Notes: generated by a model from the letters alone, not told the origin. DNA of 17,201 nucleotides from an uncultured Porphyromonadaceae bacterium (GCA_900555165.1 USKE01000008.1:1-17201), one strand, 5' to 3'. Shown: positions 7,234 through 13,534, counted from the stretch's first letter. A program made the numbers and translations.

Positions 7234-8112
7234 TCACCGGCGCTGGCCGGCGACGTAGCGCAGTATTTCGGGGCGGAACTCGAAATGCATGGTGTCGTAA
7301 TGATACCAGGCACCGCCCCAGATGAAACCGTGGCGTTCGAAAACATCCACAAGCTGCGCCGGGATGCGGTTATGATAGGCGATGCGGTCGGTTTCGGCGG
7401 CACGCGAATTCTTCCATAGCCAATAATCCGATTTGTCGACGGCAATGTCAAACGCTATGCCGTAGCTGTGGGCGCTCTGACGCTCGGCGCCACGAACCTT
7501 GCGCCAATAGAACGCCCCCGAGCTTTTCAGATAAGGTTTCAACTCAGGATACGCCGCAAGCTCTGCCGCCACGGCGCGCAGACTGTCGGCCGCGCCGTTA
7601 ACGGCGGTGAAATCGACTTTCTGGCCAAACCACGACACCGGCACAAGATGGCGGCGCACCTCGGCGGCCGACGCCCCGTACATAGCCTTGAAAAGCGGTT
7701 CGCACCGCGAACGCCCCGCATCGGCCAGATACTCGGGCGGCGACTGACGTGAATATGTCATGGAGAACATATCCTCGGGGTCGCTATGGTCAAGCATGGT
7801 CACGAAATCCTTTTCGCGCCCATCGTCATACTCGACTACCGTACCGTCTGCCAGCGTGAGCCGGTTGTCGGCGTATGACTTCACCATGTCGGGATAGGCA
7901 TCTAACAGAGCCGCGGCACCGGCTGGAATATCAGGCCCCGGCACCCGCGCCGCGACAGTATCGCAGGCCGTTGCCACGGTATCGGGGACTACAGCCGCAC
8001 CGGGCGCACCGGCGGCGTCAGCCCCGCTGCGCAGTGAGCATGCCGTGGCGCCCAGCAGACAAGCCGACAGAACCACAGCCGGCACCGGGCGTGATAACAT
8101 CGGCTTATTCAT
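7234..8112 (-). CDS. M15-family D-Ala-D-Ala carboxypeptidase-like lipoprotein
   Basis: This is a zinc peptidase of the M15 (VanY/CwlK-like) group, expected to cleave peptidoglycan stem peptides outside the cytoplasm. The 292-residue protein begins with a hydrophobic signal and a cysteine in ATAC-S at residue 25, a plausible though weak lipobox (LSAC at 15-18 is an alternative). The metal-site motif SAHSYGIAFD supplies His215 and Asp222. Near the C-terminus WYHYDTMHFEF fits the DxxH form of the M15 ExxH motif, with Asp273 as base and His276 as ligand. The domain is therefore intact. Its start overlaps the end of the YARHG gene by 8 bp, implying translational coupling. It is the last gene of the nadE cluster. 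The exact substrate bond (D-Ala-D-Ala or L-Ala-D-Glu) cannot be told from sequence. Confidence 0.88.
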   Translation of the reverse strand: MNKPMLSRPVPAVVLSACLLGATACSLRSGADAAGAPGAAVVPDTVATACDTVAARVPGPDIPAGAAALLDAYPDMVKSYADNRLTLADGTVVEYDDGREKDFVTMLDHSDPEDMFSMTYSRQSPPEYLADAGRSRCEPLFKAMYGASAAEVRRHLVPVSWFGQKVDFTAVNGAADSLRAVAAELAAYPELKPYLKSSGAFYWRKVRGAERQSAHSYGIAFDIAVDKSDYWLWKNSRAAETDRIAYHNRIPAQLVDVFERHGFIWGGAWYHYDTMHFEFRPEILRYVAGQRR

Positions 8113-8812
8113 ACGATTTTATGAACATCACATTGTCGCGTTCAAGCTCTGAGAGCTGACCGGTGACATCGGTATAGCGCGGCGTGTACCATGAGAACTG
8201 CGAGAAATATTCGCGCAGGTCATCGCTCTTGAATATATATCCGTGTCGCGCATAAATGGCGTTGCGCAGTATGCGCCGGTCGGCAAGCGACATATCGGCG
8301 ATGTCGCTGTATTCCACACGGCGCTGCGAGAGCCAGGCAAAATCCTCCTCCACGGCGGCTACAGCCATCTCATCTGCATCGACAACATCGGTTTCAGGAA
8401 CCTCCACCTCTGCCACTTCGGCATAGTCGGTGATATATTCTTCGGCCGCCTTGTTGGCCAGGAATCTGAAACCGAGCCACGCAAGCGCACCCGCAATTAC
8501 TATGGCGCCTATCACGATACCCACGATGGCACCGGCTCCGAGACCTTTCCTCGGCCGGGGCTGATAGGGATACGGCGGCTGTTGACCCGGGAACTGCCCC
8601 TGTGGCCCCTGATACATGGGCCCAGGCTGCTGATATGGGGGTTGCTGGCCCTGATAAGGTACCTGTTGACCCTGATAAGGCGCTTGCTGAGGAGCCTGCT
8701 GATATTGCTGAGGCTGAGGAGCGTGCGGAGGCTCCTGTGGCTGTTGCGGTTGCTGAGACTGTGACTGTTGCGGGCCAAAGCCGAAGTCGGGCATATTGGA
8801 ATAGTCTGACAT
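8105..8812 (-). CDS. Single-pass membrane protein with Pro/Gln-rich N-terminus and YARHG domain
   Basis: The 235-residue protein has three parts. Residues 1-88 are low-complexity, with repeated Gln, Pro and Tyr (QGQQ, PYQ motifs). A basic stop PRPRKG precedes one strongly hydrophobic glycine/isoleucine/alanine membrane helix (about 90-115). The C-terminal part has an acidic linker and a YARHG domain, recognised from RNAIYARHGYIFKSDDL and the following aromatic FSWYTPRY. YARHG domains are generally thought to be extracytoplasmic, so the Pro/Gln tail is probably cytoplasmic, by inference from the positive residues before the helix. It begins 26 nt after nadE and overlaps the M15 peptidase gene by 8 bp, which points to an envelope role. 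No enzymatic function can be assigned. Confidence 0.85.
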   Translation of the reverse strand: MSDYSNMPDFGFGPQQSQSQQPQQPQEPPHAPQPQQYQQAPQQAPYQGQQVPYQGQQPPYQQPGPMYQGPQGQFPGQQPPYPYQPRPRKGLGAGAIVGIVIGAIVIAGALAWLGFRFLANKAAEEYITDYAEVAEVEVPETDVVDADEMAVAAVEEDFAWLSQRRVEYSDIADMSLADRRILRNAIYARHGYIFKSDDLREYFSQFSWYTPRYTDVTGQLSELERDNVMFIKSYE

Positions 8813-8838
8813 GGGAGTGTATGGGTTGAGGTGAATGA

Positions 8839-10866
8839 TTAATCCGGGTCGTCAGGCTCGTCAGGCTCGTCAAGCCTGTCAATTTCCCTGAGCCAGAGCG
8901 CCGACGAGGCATCGGAGGGCATGCGCCAGTCGCCACGCGGCGAAAGGCATACCGAGCCCACCTTGGGCCCGTCTGGCATGCACGAGCGTTTGAACTGCTG
9001 GTTGAAGAAACGGCGGAAGAAGGTCTTGAGCCAGTGGCGAATCACATCGGGCGCGTAGTCGTCGCCGAAAGCGGCACGTGCAAGCATATAGATGCGACGC
9101 GGCCCCTCGCCGTTGCGCAACAGATGGTAGAGGAAGAAATCGTGCAGTTCATACGGGCCGACAAGATCTTCGGTCACCTGCGCGATTTCGCCGTCGGGAC
9201 TGGCGGGGAGCAGTTCGGGCGAGATGGGGGTGTCGATGATGTCGACCAGCGCCTCGGCCATATCCGGATTCTCGGCACGGAAAGCAAACCACCGCACAAG
9301 ATACCTTACAAGGGTCTTTGGAACGGATGCATTCACGCCGTACATCGACATCTGGTCGCCGTTGTAGGTGGCCCAGCCGAGGGCGAGCTCCGACAGGTCG
9401 CCCGTGCCGATGACCATGCCACCCGTCTGGTTGGCCACATCCATCAGTATCTGGGTGCGTTCGCGGGCCTGCGAGTTCTCGTATGTGACATCGTGTACCG
9501 AAGGGTCATGCCCTATGTCGGCGAAATGCCGCTCTACGGCAGGCCCGATCGGAATCTCGCGGATGGTCACACCCAGAGCCTCCATGAGTTTCATGGCGTT
9601 GGAATGCGTGCGCCCCGTGGTGCCGAAACCGGGCATGGTAATGGCGGTGATGCCCTTGCGGCTCAACCCCATGCGGTCAAACGCACGGCATGTGACAAGC
9701 AGGGCGAGCGTGGAGTCAAGACCGCCCGAGATGCCCAGCACCACATTGCGTGTGCGCGTAGAGGACAGACGCTGTGCCAGACCGGCCACCTGGATATTTA
9801 TGATCTCGTCGGCGCGGCGGTCAATCTCGGTGTCATCGCCGGGAACGAACGGATGCCGGTCGACGGTGCGGATCAGTTCGGGCCCCTTGCGGTTCTTTCC
9901 CGTCGACTGAGCGAGGTGTCTGAGACGGTCACGAAGTTCGTCGGGCGACTCCATGTTCATCAGGTCTGAAAGCTCAAGTTCGGCAGCTGCGTCGATCTTG
10001 AACGGATCGAGGTTCTCGCGACGCGCACAGTCGGCGAAGGTGCCGGTGTGCAGACGGTCGTGACAGAGCAGGTCTATGTCTATATCCTGCACCACAAACT
10101 GGGCGCCGTTCTGCCAGCGCTTGTTGCATGCCAGGATGCGTCCGTTCTCGGCGATAATCGCCTTGCCGTCGAAGACAAGGTCTGTCGACGACTCGCCGAA
10201 CCCGGCCGACGCATATATATAGGCGCAACGGCAGCGTGCCGACTGCGACGCAACCAGATCTTTCAGATAGTCGAGCTTGCCCACCTGGTCGGGCGACGCC
10301 GACAGGTTGGCGATTACCGTGGCACCGGCCATGGCGGCATGGCACGAGGGGGGTACGGGCACCCACAGATCCTCGCAGATCTCTATGCCCACGGTCACGC
10401 CGTTTATGTTGAACAGGCGGTTTGAGAGCGGTGTCTCATAGATGGTCGACATATCTTCGCCAACCGTTCCGTGAGTGAACATTCGCCGCTCATAAAACTC
10501 ATTGTAGTCAGGTATATAGCTTTTTGCCACCCGGCATTTCACGGCACCCTTGTATATCACCAGCGCGCAGTTATAGAGACGGTTGGCCATCAGCAGCGGA
10601 GCACCCACAACCAACGCGGTATCAAGCTCGCGCGTTTCGGCACAGATGGTGTCGACAGCCGCGCGCGCCGCCCCTAACAGCTCAGAATTGTGAAAAAGGT
10701 CGCCGCAGGTATATCCCGTCACGCAAAGTTCGGGAAAAACGGCAAGTTCCACGCCGAGCTCGTCGACCCGGCGCGCCATATCAACGATCCCCTCGGCGTT
10801 AGCCTTCGGGTCGGCCACAGTAACGGGCGGCACACATGCGGCCACCCTGAAAAATCCATTCTTCAT
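8839..10866 (-). CDS. nadE: Glutamine-dependent NAD+ synthetase
   Basis: NadE makes NAD+ from nicotinate adenine dinucleotide using ATP and ammonia released from glutamine. The 675-residue protein has both halves. The N-terminal nitrilase-like glutaminase domain shows a Glu46-Lys115-Cys164 triad in FPELCVTGY, KSYIPDYNEFYE and EICEDLW. The C-terminal synthetase domain has the ATP-binding SGGLDS at 380-385 and MPGFGTTGRT. ATG 10866 (MKNGFFRVAACVP) matches the family N-terminus; the open frame further upstream runs into the rpmB promoter and is not coding. After the conserved WLREI the protein gains an acidic tail EIDRLDEPDEPDDPD, encoded by a 9-bp repeat. A good promoter lies at 10875-10906, leaving almost no leader. 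It heads the nadE-YARHG-M15 cluster. Confidence 0.97.
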   Translation of the reverse strand: MKNGFFRVAACVPPVTVADPKANAEGIVDMARRVDELGVELAVFPELCVTGYTCGDLFHNSELLGAARAAVDTICAETRELDTALVVGAPLLMANRLYNCALVIYKGAVKCRVAKSYIPDYNEFYERRMFTHGTVGEDMSTIYETPLSNRLFNINGVTVGIEICEDLWVPVPPSCHAAMAGATVIANLSASPDQVGKLDYLKDLVASQSARCRCAYIYASAGFGESSTDLVFDGKAIIAENGRILACNKRWQNGAQFVVQDIDIDLLCHDRLHTGTFADCARRENLDPFKIDAAAELELSDLMNMESPDELRDRLRHLAQSTGKNRKGPELIRTVDRHPFVPGDDTEIDRRADEIINIQVAGLAQRLSSTRTRNVVLGISGGLDSTLALLVTCRAFDRMGLSRKGITAITMPGFGTTGRTHSNAMKLMEALGVTIREIPIGPAVERHFADIGHDPSVHDVTYENSQARERTQILMDVANQTGGMVIGTGDLSELALGWATYNGDQMSMYGVNASVPKTLVRYLVRWFAFRAENPDMAEALVDIIDTPISPELLPASPDGEIAQVTEDLVGPYELHDFFLYHLLRNGEGPRRIYMLARAAFGDDYAPDVIRHWLKTFFRRFFNQQFKRSCMPDGPKVGSVCLSPRGDWRMPSDASSALWLREIDRLDEPDEPDDPD
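8851..8886 (-). repeat. 9-bp repeat encoding the nadE acidic tail
   Basis: On the plus strand the units are GTCAGGCTC (8851-8859 and 8860-8868), GTCAAGCCT (8869-8877) and GTCAATTTC (8878-8886). Nine bases equal three codons, so expansion stays in frame, giving the DEPDEPD residues at the NadE C-terminus. The GTC-led 9-mer resembles the intergenic repeats at 424-467 and 11959-12003. Confidence 0.7.
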
Positions 10867-10874
10867 GATTATAG

Positions 10875-10906
10875 CAAAGTAAAGACAAAGCGACGTCATT
10901 CGCAAA
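10875..10906 (-). promoter_or_regulatory. nadE promoter (TTTG / TTACTTTG)
   Basis: On the minus strand the -33 TTTG is at 10906-10903 and the -7 TTACTTTG at 10882-10875, with a 20-nt spacer. The -7 box is one mismatch from consensus and identical to that of rpmB. Only eight bases separate it from the nadE ATG, so the leader would be about 5 nt. Confidence 0.7.
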
Positions 10907-10973
10907 TTTTTCTGAAAGAAAAGCAGTTGCCGAGGGGTCAAAACGGCCACACCGGTATTTAAATGGCAAAAAA

Positions 10974-11005
10974 TTTGGCTGTTATCAAAAAAATCCGTTA
11001 CTTTG
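10974..11005 (+). promoter_or_regulatory. rpmB operon promoter
   Basis: The -33 TTTG is at 10974-10977 and the -7 TTACTTTG at 10998-11005, with a 20-nt spacer. The flanking AAAAAA before the -33 and CAAAAAAATCCGT in the spacer (10986-10998) are shared with the rpsF promoter. Transcription should start near 11010, giving a leader of about 160 nt. Confidence 0.8.
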
Positions 11006-11172
11006 CACTCTGTTTTAAGGCACCCGCGTTGAAAGCCTCCGGCCGTGATGCAGCCGGGGTGATATGAGAACCGAGATGGCGGCCGAACAAACACGTCGGC
11101 AGGCAGACCACCCCGAGTGGCTGTCGGCCCATTCATTTTGAACTCCACAAAACGAAAATCCAACCAACAGCC

Positions 11173-11430
11173 ATGTCTAAAATTTGTCAGATCACAGGCA
11201 AAAAAGCGATGACCGGTAACAACGTGTCGCACTCAAAGCGCCACACCAAACGTCGTTTCAATGTGAACCTTTTCAACCGCAAATTCTACTGGGTAGAACA
11301 GGACACCTGGGTGCTCCTTACCGTATCGGCCGCCGGCCTCCGCACCATCAATAAAATGGGTCTCGACGCCGCCCTCAAGCAGGCCGCCGAGAAAGGTTAT
11401 CTCACCACAATCAAACAGCTCGACTTCTGA
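11173..11430 (+). CDS. rpmB: 50S ribosomal protein L28 (bL28)
   Basis: L28 is a large-subunit ribosomal protein. The 85-residue product starts [20 protein letters not shown] and contains the family stretch [15 protein letters not shown] and the ending [14 protein letters not shown]. Length and sequence are typical of Bacteroidota L28. It is the first gene of an operon with rpmG (28 nt later) and the DUF4295 gene. The promoter at 10974-11005 lies about 160 nt upstream, leaving room for leader-based control. No Shine-Dalgarno sequence precedes the ATG; the upstream CAACCAACAGCC is A/C-rich. Confidence 0.97.
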   Translation: MSKICQITGKKAMTGNNVSHSKRHTKRRFNVNLFNRKFYWVEQDTWVLLTVSAAGLRTINKMGLDAALKQAAEKGYLTTIKQLDF

Positions 11431-11458
11431 TTAAGCCGACACTAAAGCTCATAAAACA

Positions 11459-11647
11459 ATGGCAAAGAAAGCAAAAGGCAACCGCGTACAGGTGATCCTC
11501 GAATGTACCGAACACAAGGCATCGGGCATGCCCGGCACCTCTCGCTATATCACCACCAAAAACCGTAAGAACACCACTGAGCGTCTTGAGCTTAAGAAAT
11601 ACAACCCTATCCTCAAACGCGTCACCGTTCACAAGGAAATCAAATAA
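11459..11647 (+). CDS. rpmG: 50S ribosomal protein L33 (bL33)
   Basis: L33 is a small 50S protein located near the tRNA exit site. The 62-residue product [20 protein letters not shown] has the bL33 core ending [21 protein letters not shown]. Like many Bacteroidota copies it lacks the zinc-binding CxxC pairs of the C+ form; only one cysteine is visible. It lies between rpmB and the DUF4295 gene, and the order matches the common Bacteroidota arrangement. Confidence 0.96.
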   Translation: MAKKAKGNRVQVILECTEHKASGMPGTSRYITTKNRKNTTERLELKKYNPILKRVTVHKEIK

Positions 11648-11693
11648 TACCCTCACTCTCCAGTCTCACACCTAAAATAATTTTTGACTCGAT

Positions 11694-11843
11694 ATGGCAA
11701 AGAAAACCGTCGCATCTCTTCAGAAAGGCGAAGGCCGCACCTACTCCAAAGTCATCAAGATGGTGAAATCGCCCAAGACCGGCGCCTACACCTTCCAGGA
11801 GCAGATGGTTCCCAACGAAGCCGTTAAGGACCTTCTTAAATAA
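11694..11843 (+). CDS. DUF4295 small basic ribosomal protein (probably bL38)
   Basis: This gene is short: 49 residues, MAKKTVASLQKGEGRTYSKV onward, ending NEAVKDLLK with TAA at 11841-11843. The sequence matches the DUF4295 family, which is restricted to Bacteroidota and encoded next to L28 and L33. A 50S protein named bL38 was found in the Flavobacterium johnsoniae ribosome structure, and I believe it is this family, though the identity is from memory. The lysine-rich composition and operon position support a ribosomal role. ftsY, which often follows in related genomes, is absent here. The operon instead ends in a terminator at 11889-11925. Confidence 0.88.
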   Translation: MAKKTVASLQKGEGRTYSKVIKMVKSPKTGAYTFQEQMVPNEAVKDLLK

Positions 11844-11888
11844 TTGAGGTTCCTGTCTGAAGTACATTGCACCAGATAAAAATCCCAT

Positions 11889-11925
11889 AACGGTGTGTCA
11901 CCCACGCGGCGGCACACCGTTTCTT
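11889..11925 (+). terminator. Terminator of the rpmB-rpmG-DUF4295 operon
   Basis: AACGGTGTGTC (11889-11899) pairs with GGCACACCGTT (11911-11921) over 11 bp including one wobble. The following TTCTTGTT is moderately T-rich. Position after the last gene fits operon termination. Confidence 0.75.
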
Positions 11926-11958
11926 GTTACTACAACTTTCAGTGCTCCCGCCGGGGAA

Positions 11959-12003
11959 GTCCGACAAGTCCGACCTGTCGGACTTGTCGGACAGGTCTGA
12001 CTT
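11959..12003. repeat. 9-bp GTCCGACNN repeat arranged as a perfect inverted repeat
   Basis: The five 9-mers are GTCCGACAA, GTCCGACCT, GTCGGACTT, GTCGGACAG and GTCTGACTT. The first two and next two are reverse complements, so 11959-11974 pairs perfectly with 11977-11992 over 16 bp with only two bases between. It lies between the operon terminator and the rpsF promoter. Confidence 0.8.
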
Positions 12004-12049
12004 GCAGAACCTGCATGTGCAACGGCCAAGACCTTGATTTTCAAAAAAA

Positions 12050-12081
12050 TTTGGCCGGGTGCAAAAAAATCCGTAACTTTG
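12050..12081 (+). promoter_or_regulatory. rpsF operon promoter
   Basis: The -33 TTTG is at 12050-12053 and a consensus -7 TAACTTTG at 12074-12081, with a 20-nt spacer. A run of A precedes the -33 and CAAAAAAATCCGT (12062-12074) fills the spacer, at exactly the same offset as in the rpmB promoter. Confidence 0.85.
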
Positions 12082-12086
12082 TGCCC

Positions 12087-12180
12087 GGTTTGGGGGCAAT
12101 GTGCCGCAACCGGTGCGCCCGATGGTGACACGCGCCCCTTCGCCGCAACAAACAATTCACTCTAACTCATTAGGTTAACA
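12087..12180 (+). promoter_or_regulatory. rpsF leader, possible S6:S18 autoregulatory site
   Basis: The leader of about 94 nt has a GC-rich segment 12090-12146 followed by an unstructured A/T-rich stretch up to the ATG. GGTGCGC (12112-12118) pairs with GCGCCCC (12132-12138) with one mismatch, leaving a 13-nt loop that begins CCG. ACCGGTG at 12109-12115 resembles a conserved 16S rRNA segment near the S6/S18 site. Many bacterial rpsF leaders bind S6:S18; assignment here is inference. Confidence 0.4.
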
Positions 12181-12552
12181 ATGAACCACTACGAAACCGT
12201 TTTCATTTTAACTCCCGTTTTGTCTGACGCCCAGATGAAGGAAGCGGTAGAAAAGTTCACAAAAGTGCTCACCGACAACGGTGCAGAAATCGTGAACCAG
12301 GAACTCTGGGGCCTGCGCAAACTCGCCTACCCCATCCAGAAAAAGTCGACCGGCTTCTACTCGCTGGTGGAATTCGACGGTGATCCCACCCTGGTCAAGA
12401 AACTCGAGACCGCTTTCCGCCGCGACGAGCGCGTAATCCGTTTCCTCGTATTCCGCAACGACAAATATGCCGCTGAATACGCCGCAAAACGTCGCAACCT
12501 CCGCGCCAACAAACCCACCGAAGAACCCGTAGCAGCTAACAAGGAAGACTAA
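12181..12552 (+). CDS. rpsF: 30S ribosomal protein S6 (bS6)
   Basis: S6 binds S18 and helps assemble the platform of the 30S subunit. The 123-residue product starts [18 protein letters not shown] and has the typical [23 protein letters not shown] core, then [12 protein letters not shown]. The C-terminal tail (about 101-123) is charged and extends beyond the core fold. It is first in the rpsF-rpsR-rplI operon; rpsR starts 6 nt after the stop. Initiation lacks a Shine-Dalgarno site (GGTTAACA before ATG), as usual in the phylum. Confidence 0.97.
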   Translation: MNHYETVFILTPVLSDAQMKEAVEKFTKVLTDNGAEIVNQELWGLRKLAYPIQKKSTGFYSLVEFDGDPTLVKKLETAFRRDERVIRFLVFRNDKYAAEYAAKRRNLRANKPTEEPVAANKED

Positions 12553-12558
12553 ATCATC

Positions 12559-12828
12559 ATGGCACAGACTCAATCAGAAATCCGCTATCTCACCCCGCTG
12601 TCGGTCGACGTCAAAAAGAAAAAATACTGCCGTTTCAAACGCAGCGGAATCAAATACATCGATTACAAGGATCCCGAATTCCTCAAGAAATTCCTCAACG
12701 AGCAGGGCAAGATCCTTCCCCGTCGCATCACCGGCACCTCGCTGAAATTCCAGCGCCGCGTGGCTCAGGCCGTAAAACGTGCCCGTCACCTGGCTCTGCT
12801 CCCCTTCGTAACCGACCTGATGAAGTAA
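12559..12828 (+). CDS. rpsR: 30S ribosomal protein S18 (bS18)
   Basis: S18 forms a heterodimer with S6 on 16S rRNA. The 89-residue product shows [20 protein letters not shown], then the conserved [30 protein letters not shown]. Only 6 nt separate it from rpsF, so translation is probably coupled. In a Flavobacterium ribosome structure, S18, S6 and S21 were reported to sequester the anti-Shine-Dalgarno tail, consistent with SD-less starts in this window. Confidence 0.97.
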   Translation: MAQTQSEIRYLTPLSVDVKKKKYCRFKRSGIKYIDYKDPEFLKKFLNEQGKILPRRITGTSLKFQRRVAQAVKRARHLALLPFVTDLMK

Positions 12829-12879
12829 CTGTCGGCTCGCGACTGTCCATCTATTCACATCCCATTCAGAAAACAAGTT

Positions 12880-13323
12880 ATGAAAATCATACTTAAAGAA
12901 GACATCCACGGCCTCGGCTACAAAGACGACGTCGTAGAAGTAAAGGACGGATACGGCCGTAACTACCTCATCCCCCAGGGCAAAGCCGTAATCGCCAACT
13001 CGTCAGCACTCAAACAGCTCGCCGAGAACCAGCGCCAGCGCGCCCACAAGCTCGCTCAGCTCAAAGCCGATGCCGAGGCTGTAGCCGCATCGCTCGAAGG
13101 CGTAGCTCTCACCATCGGTGCCAAAGCCTCGGCTACAGGCACCATCTTCGGTTCGGTCAACAACATCCAGGTTGCCGAAGCCCTCGAGAAACTCGGTCAC
13201 AAGATCGACCGCAAGCTCATCTCGATCAAAGAAACCGTCAAAGAACTCGGCAACTACACCGCCAAGGTCAACCTGCACAAAGAGGTGTCGGTTGAGATTC
13301 CCTTCGAGGTGGTTGCTGAATAA
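12880..13323 (+). CDS. rplI: 50S ribosomal protein L9 (bL9)
   Basis: L9 is an elongated 50S protein at the base of the L1 stalk. The 147-residue product has the N-terminal RNA-binding domain MKIILKEDIHGLGYKDDVVEVKDGYGRNYLIP, the long connecting helix (about 40-75) and the C-terminal domain with IFGSVNNIQVAEAL. Length is standard. It is the third gene of the rpsF operon, 51 nt after rpsR, and is followed by two hairpins. Confidence 0.97.
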   Translation: MKIILKEDIHGLGYKDDVVEVKDGYGRNYLIPQGKAVIANSSALKQLAENQRQRAHKLAQLKADAEAVAASLEGVALTIGAKASATGTIFGSVNNIQVAEALEKLGHKIDRKLISIKETVKELGNYTAKVNLHKEVSVEIPFEVVAE

Positions 13324-13334
13324 AGCATACCCCC

Positions 13335-13371
13335 TGGCCCCCCGGCATTCCCCACCCGCATCGGGGGGCCA
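13335..13371 (+). terminator. GC hairpin after rplI
   Basis: TGGCCCCCCG (13335-13344) pairs perfectly with CGGGGGGCCA (13362-13371) across a 17-nt loop. The T content after it is low, so it may stabilise the mRNA end rather than terminate alone. Confidence 0.6.
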
Positions 13372-13386
13372 TCTATCCCCAACCTC

Positions 13387-13424
13387 AAAGCCGTTTTGCG
13401 TGAGCAAAGCGGCTTTCAGTTTTT
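13387..13424 (+). terminator. Intrinsic terminator of the rpsF-rpsR-rplI operon
   Basis: AAAGCCGTTTTGC (13387-13399) pairs with GCAAAGCGGCTTT (13404-13416) over 13 bp with one wobble. The loop is GTGA, a GNRA tetraloop. CAG and five T residues (13420-13424) follow. Confidence 0.88.
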
Positions 13425-13436
13425 ATAAGCGGGCCG

Positions 13437-13469
13437 GTGGTTAGTGGTTTTGTGGTTTCAGTGGTTTGG
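13437..13469 (+). repeat. GTGGTT short-period repeat
   Basis: The units are GTGGTTA, GTGGTTTT, GTGGTTTCA and GTGGTTTGG, with periods of 7 to 9 bases drifting along the array. It lies between the rpsF operon terminator and the palindromes after wzx. Confidence 0.6.
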
Positions 13470-13508
13470 GGGGTTAATTTGTGCCCGCATTTTAGCAATG
13501 CCAGTCGT

Positions 13509-13534
13509 GTTATCGGCCGAGCTCGGCCGATAAC
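13509..13534. repeat. Perfect 26-bp palindrome
   Basis: GTTATCGGCCGAG (13509-13521) is followed without spacer by its exact reverse complement (13522-13534). No T-run follows on either strand, so it is not a standard terminator. Its function is unknown. Confidence 0.75.

Larger units (their letters stand above)
10867..11172. other. Divergent intergenic region between nadE and rpmB
   Basis: This 306-nt region contains the minus-strand nadE promoter (10875-10906), about 65 bp without obvious signals, the plus-strand rpmB promoter (10974-11005) and a rpmB leader of about 160 nt. In the leader CAGCC/GGCTG and GGGGTG/CACCCC could pair across about 50 nt (11051-11061 with roughly 11112-11126). No gene is evident. 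Confidence 0.6.
11844..12180. other. Intergenic region between the two ribosomal operons
   Basis: This 337-nt region holds, in order, a terminator hairpin (11889-11925), a repeat-built inverted repeat (11959-12003), the rpsF promoter (12050-12081) and the rpsF leader (about 12087-12180). I see no coding sequence. Confidence 0.7.

Noticed and set aside
9034..9969. Plus-strand open frame of 311 codons opposite nadE
   Set aside because: It is antisense to a well-conserved NadE region, its translation has no recognisable domain, and high GC with strong codon bias produces such long shadows.
10867..11232. 122-codon N-terminal extension of nadE
   Set aside because: The NadE family starts at MKNGFFRVAACVP; the extension crosses the rpmB promoter, leader and first codons on the other strand.
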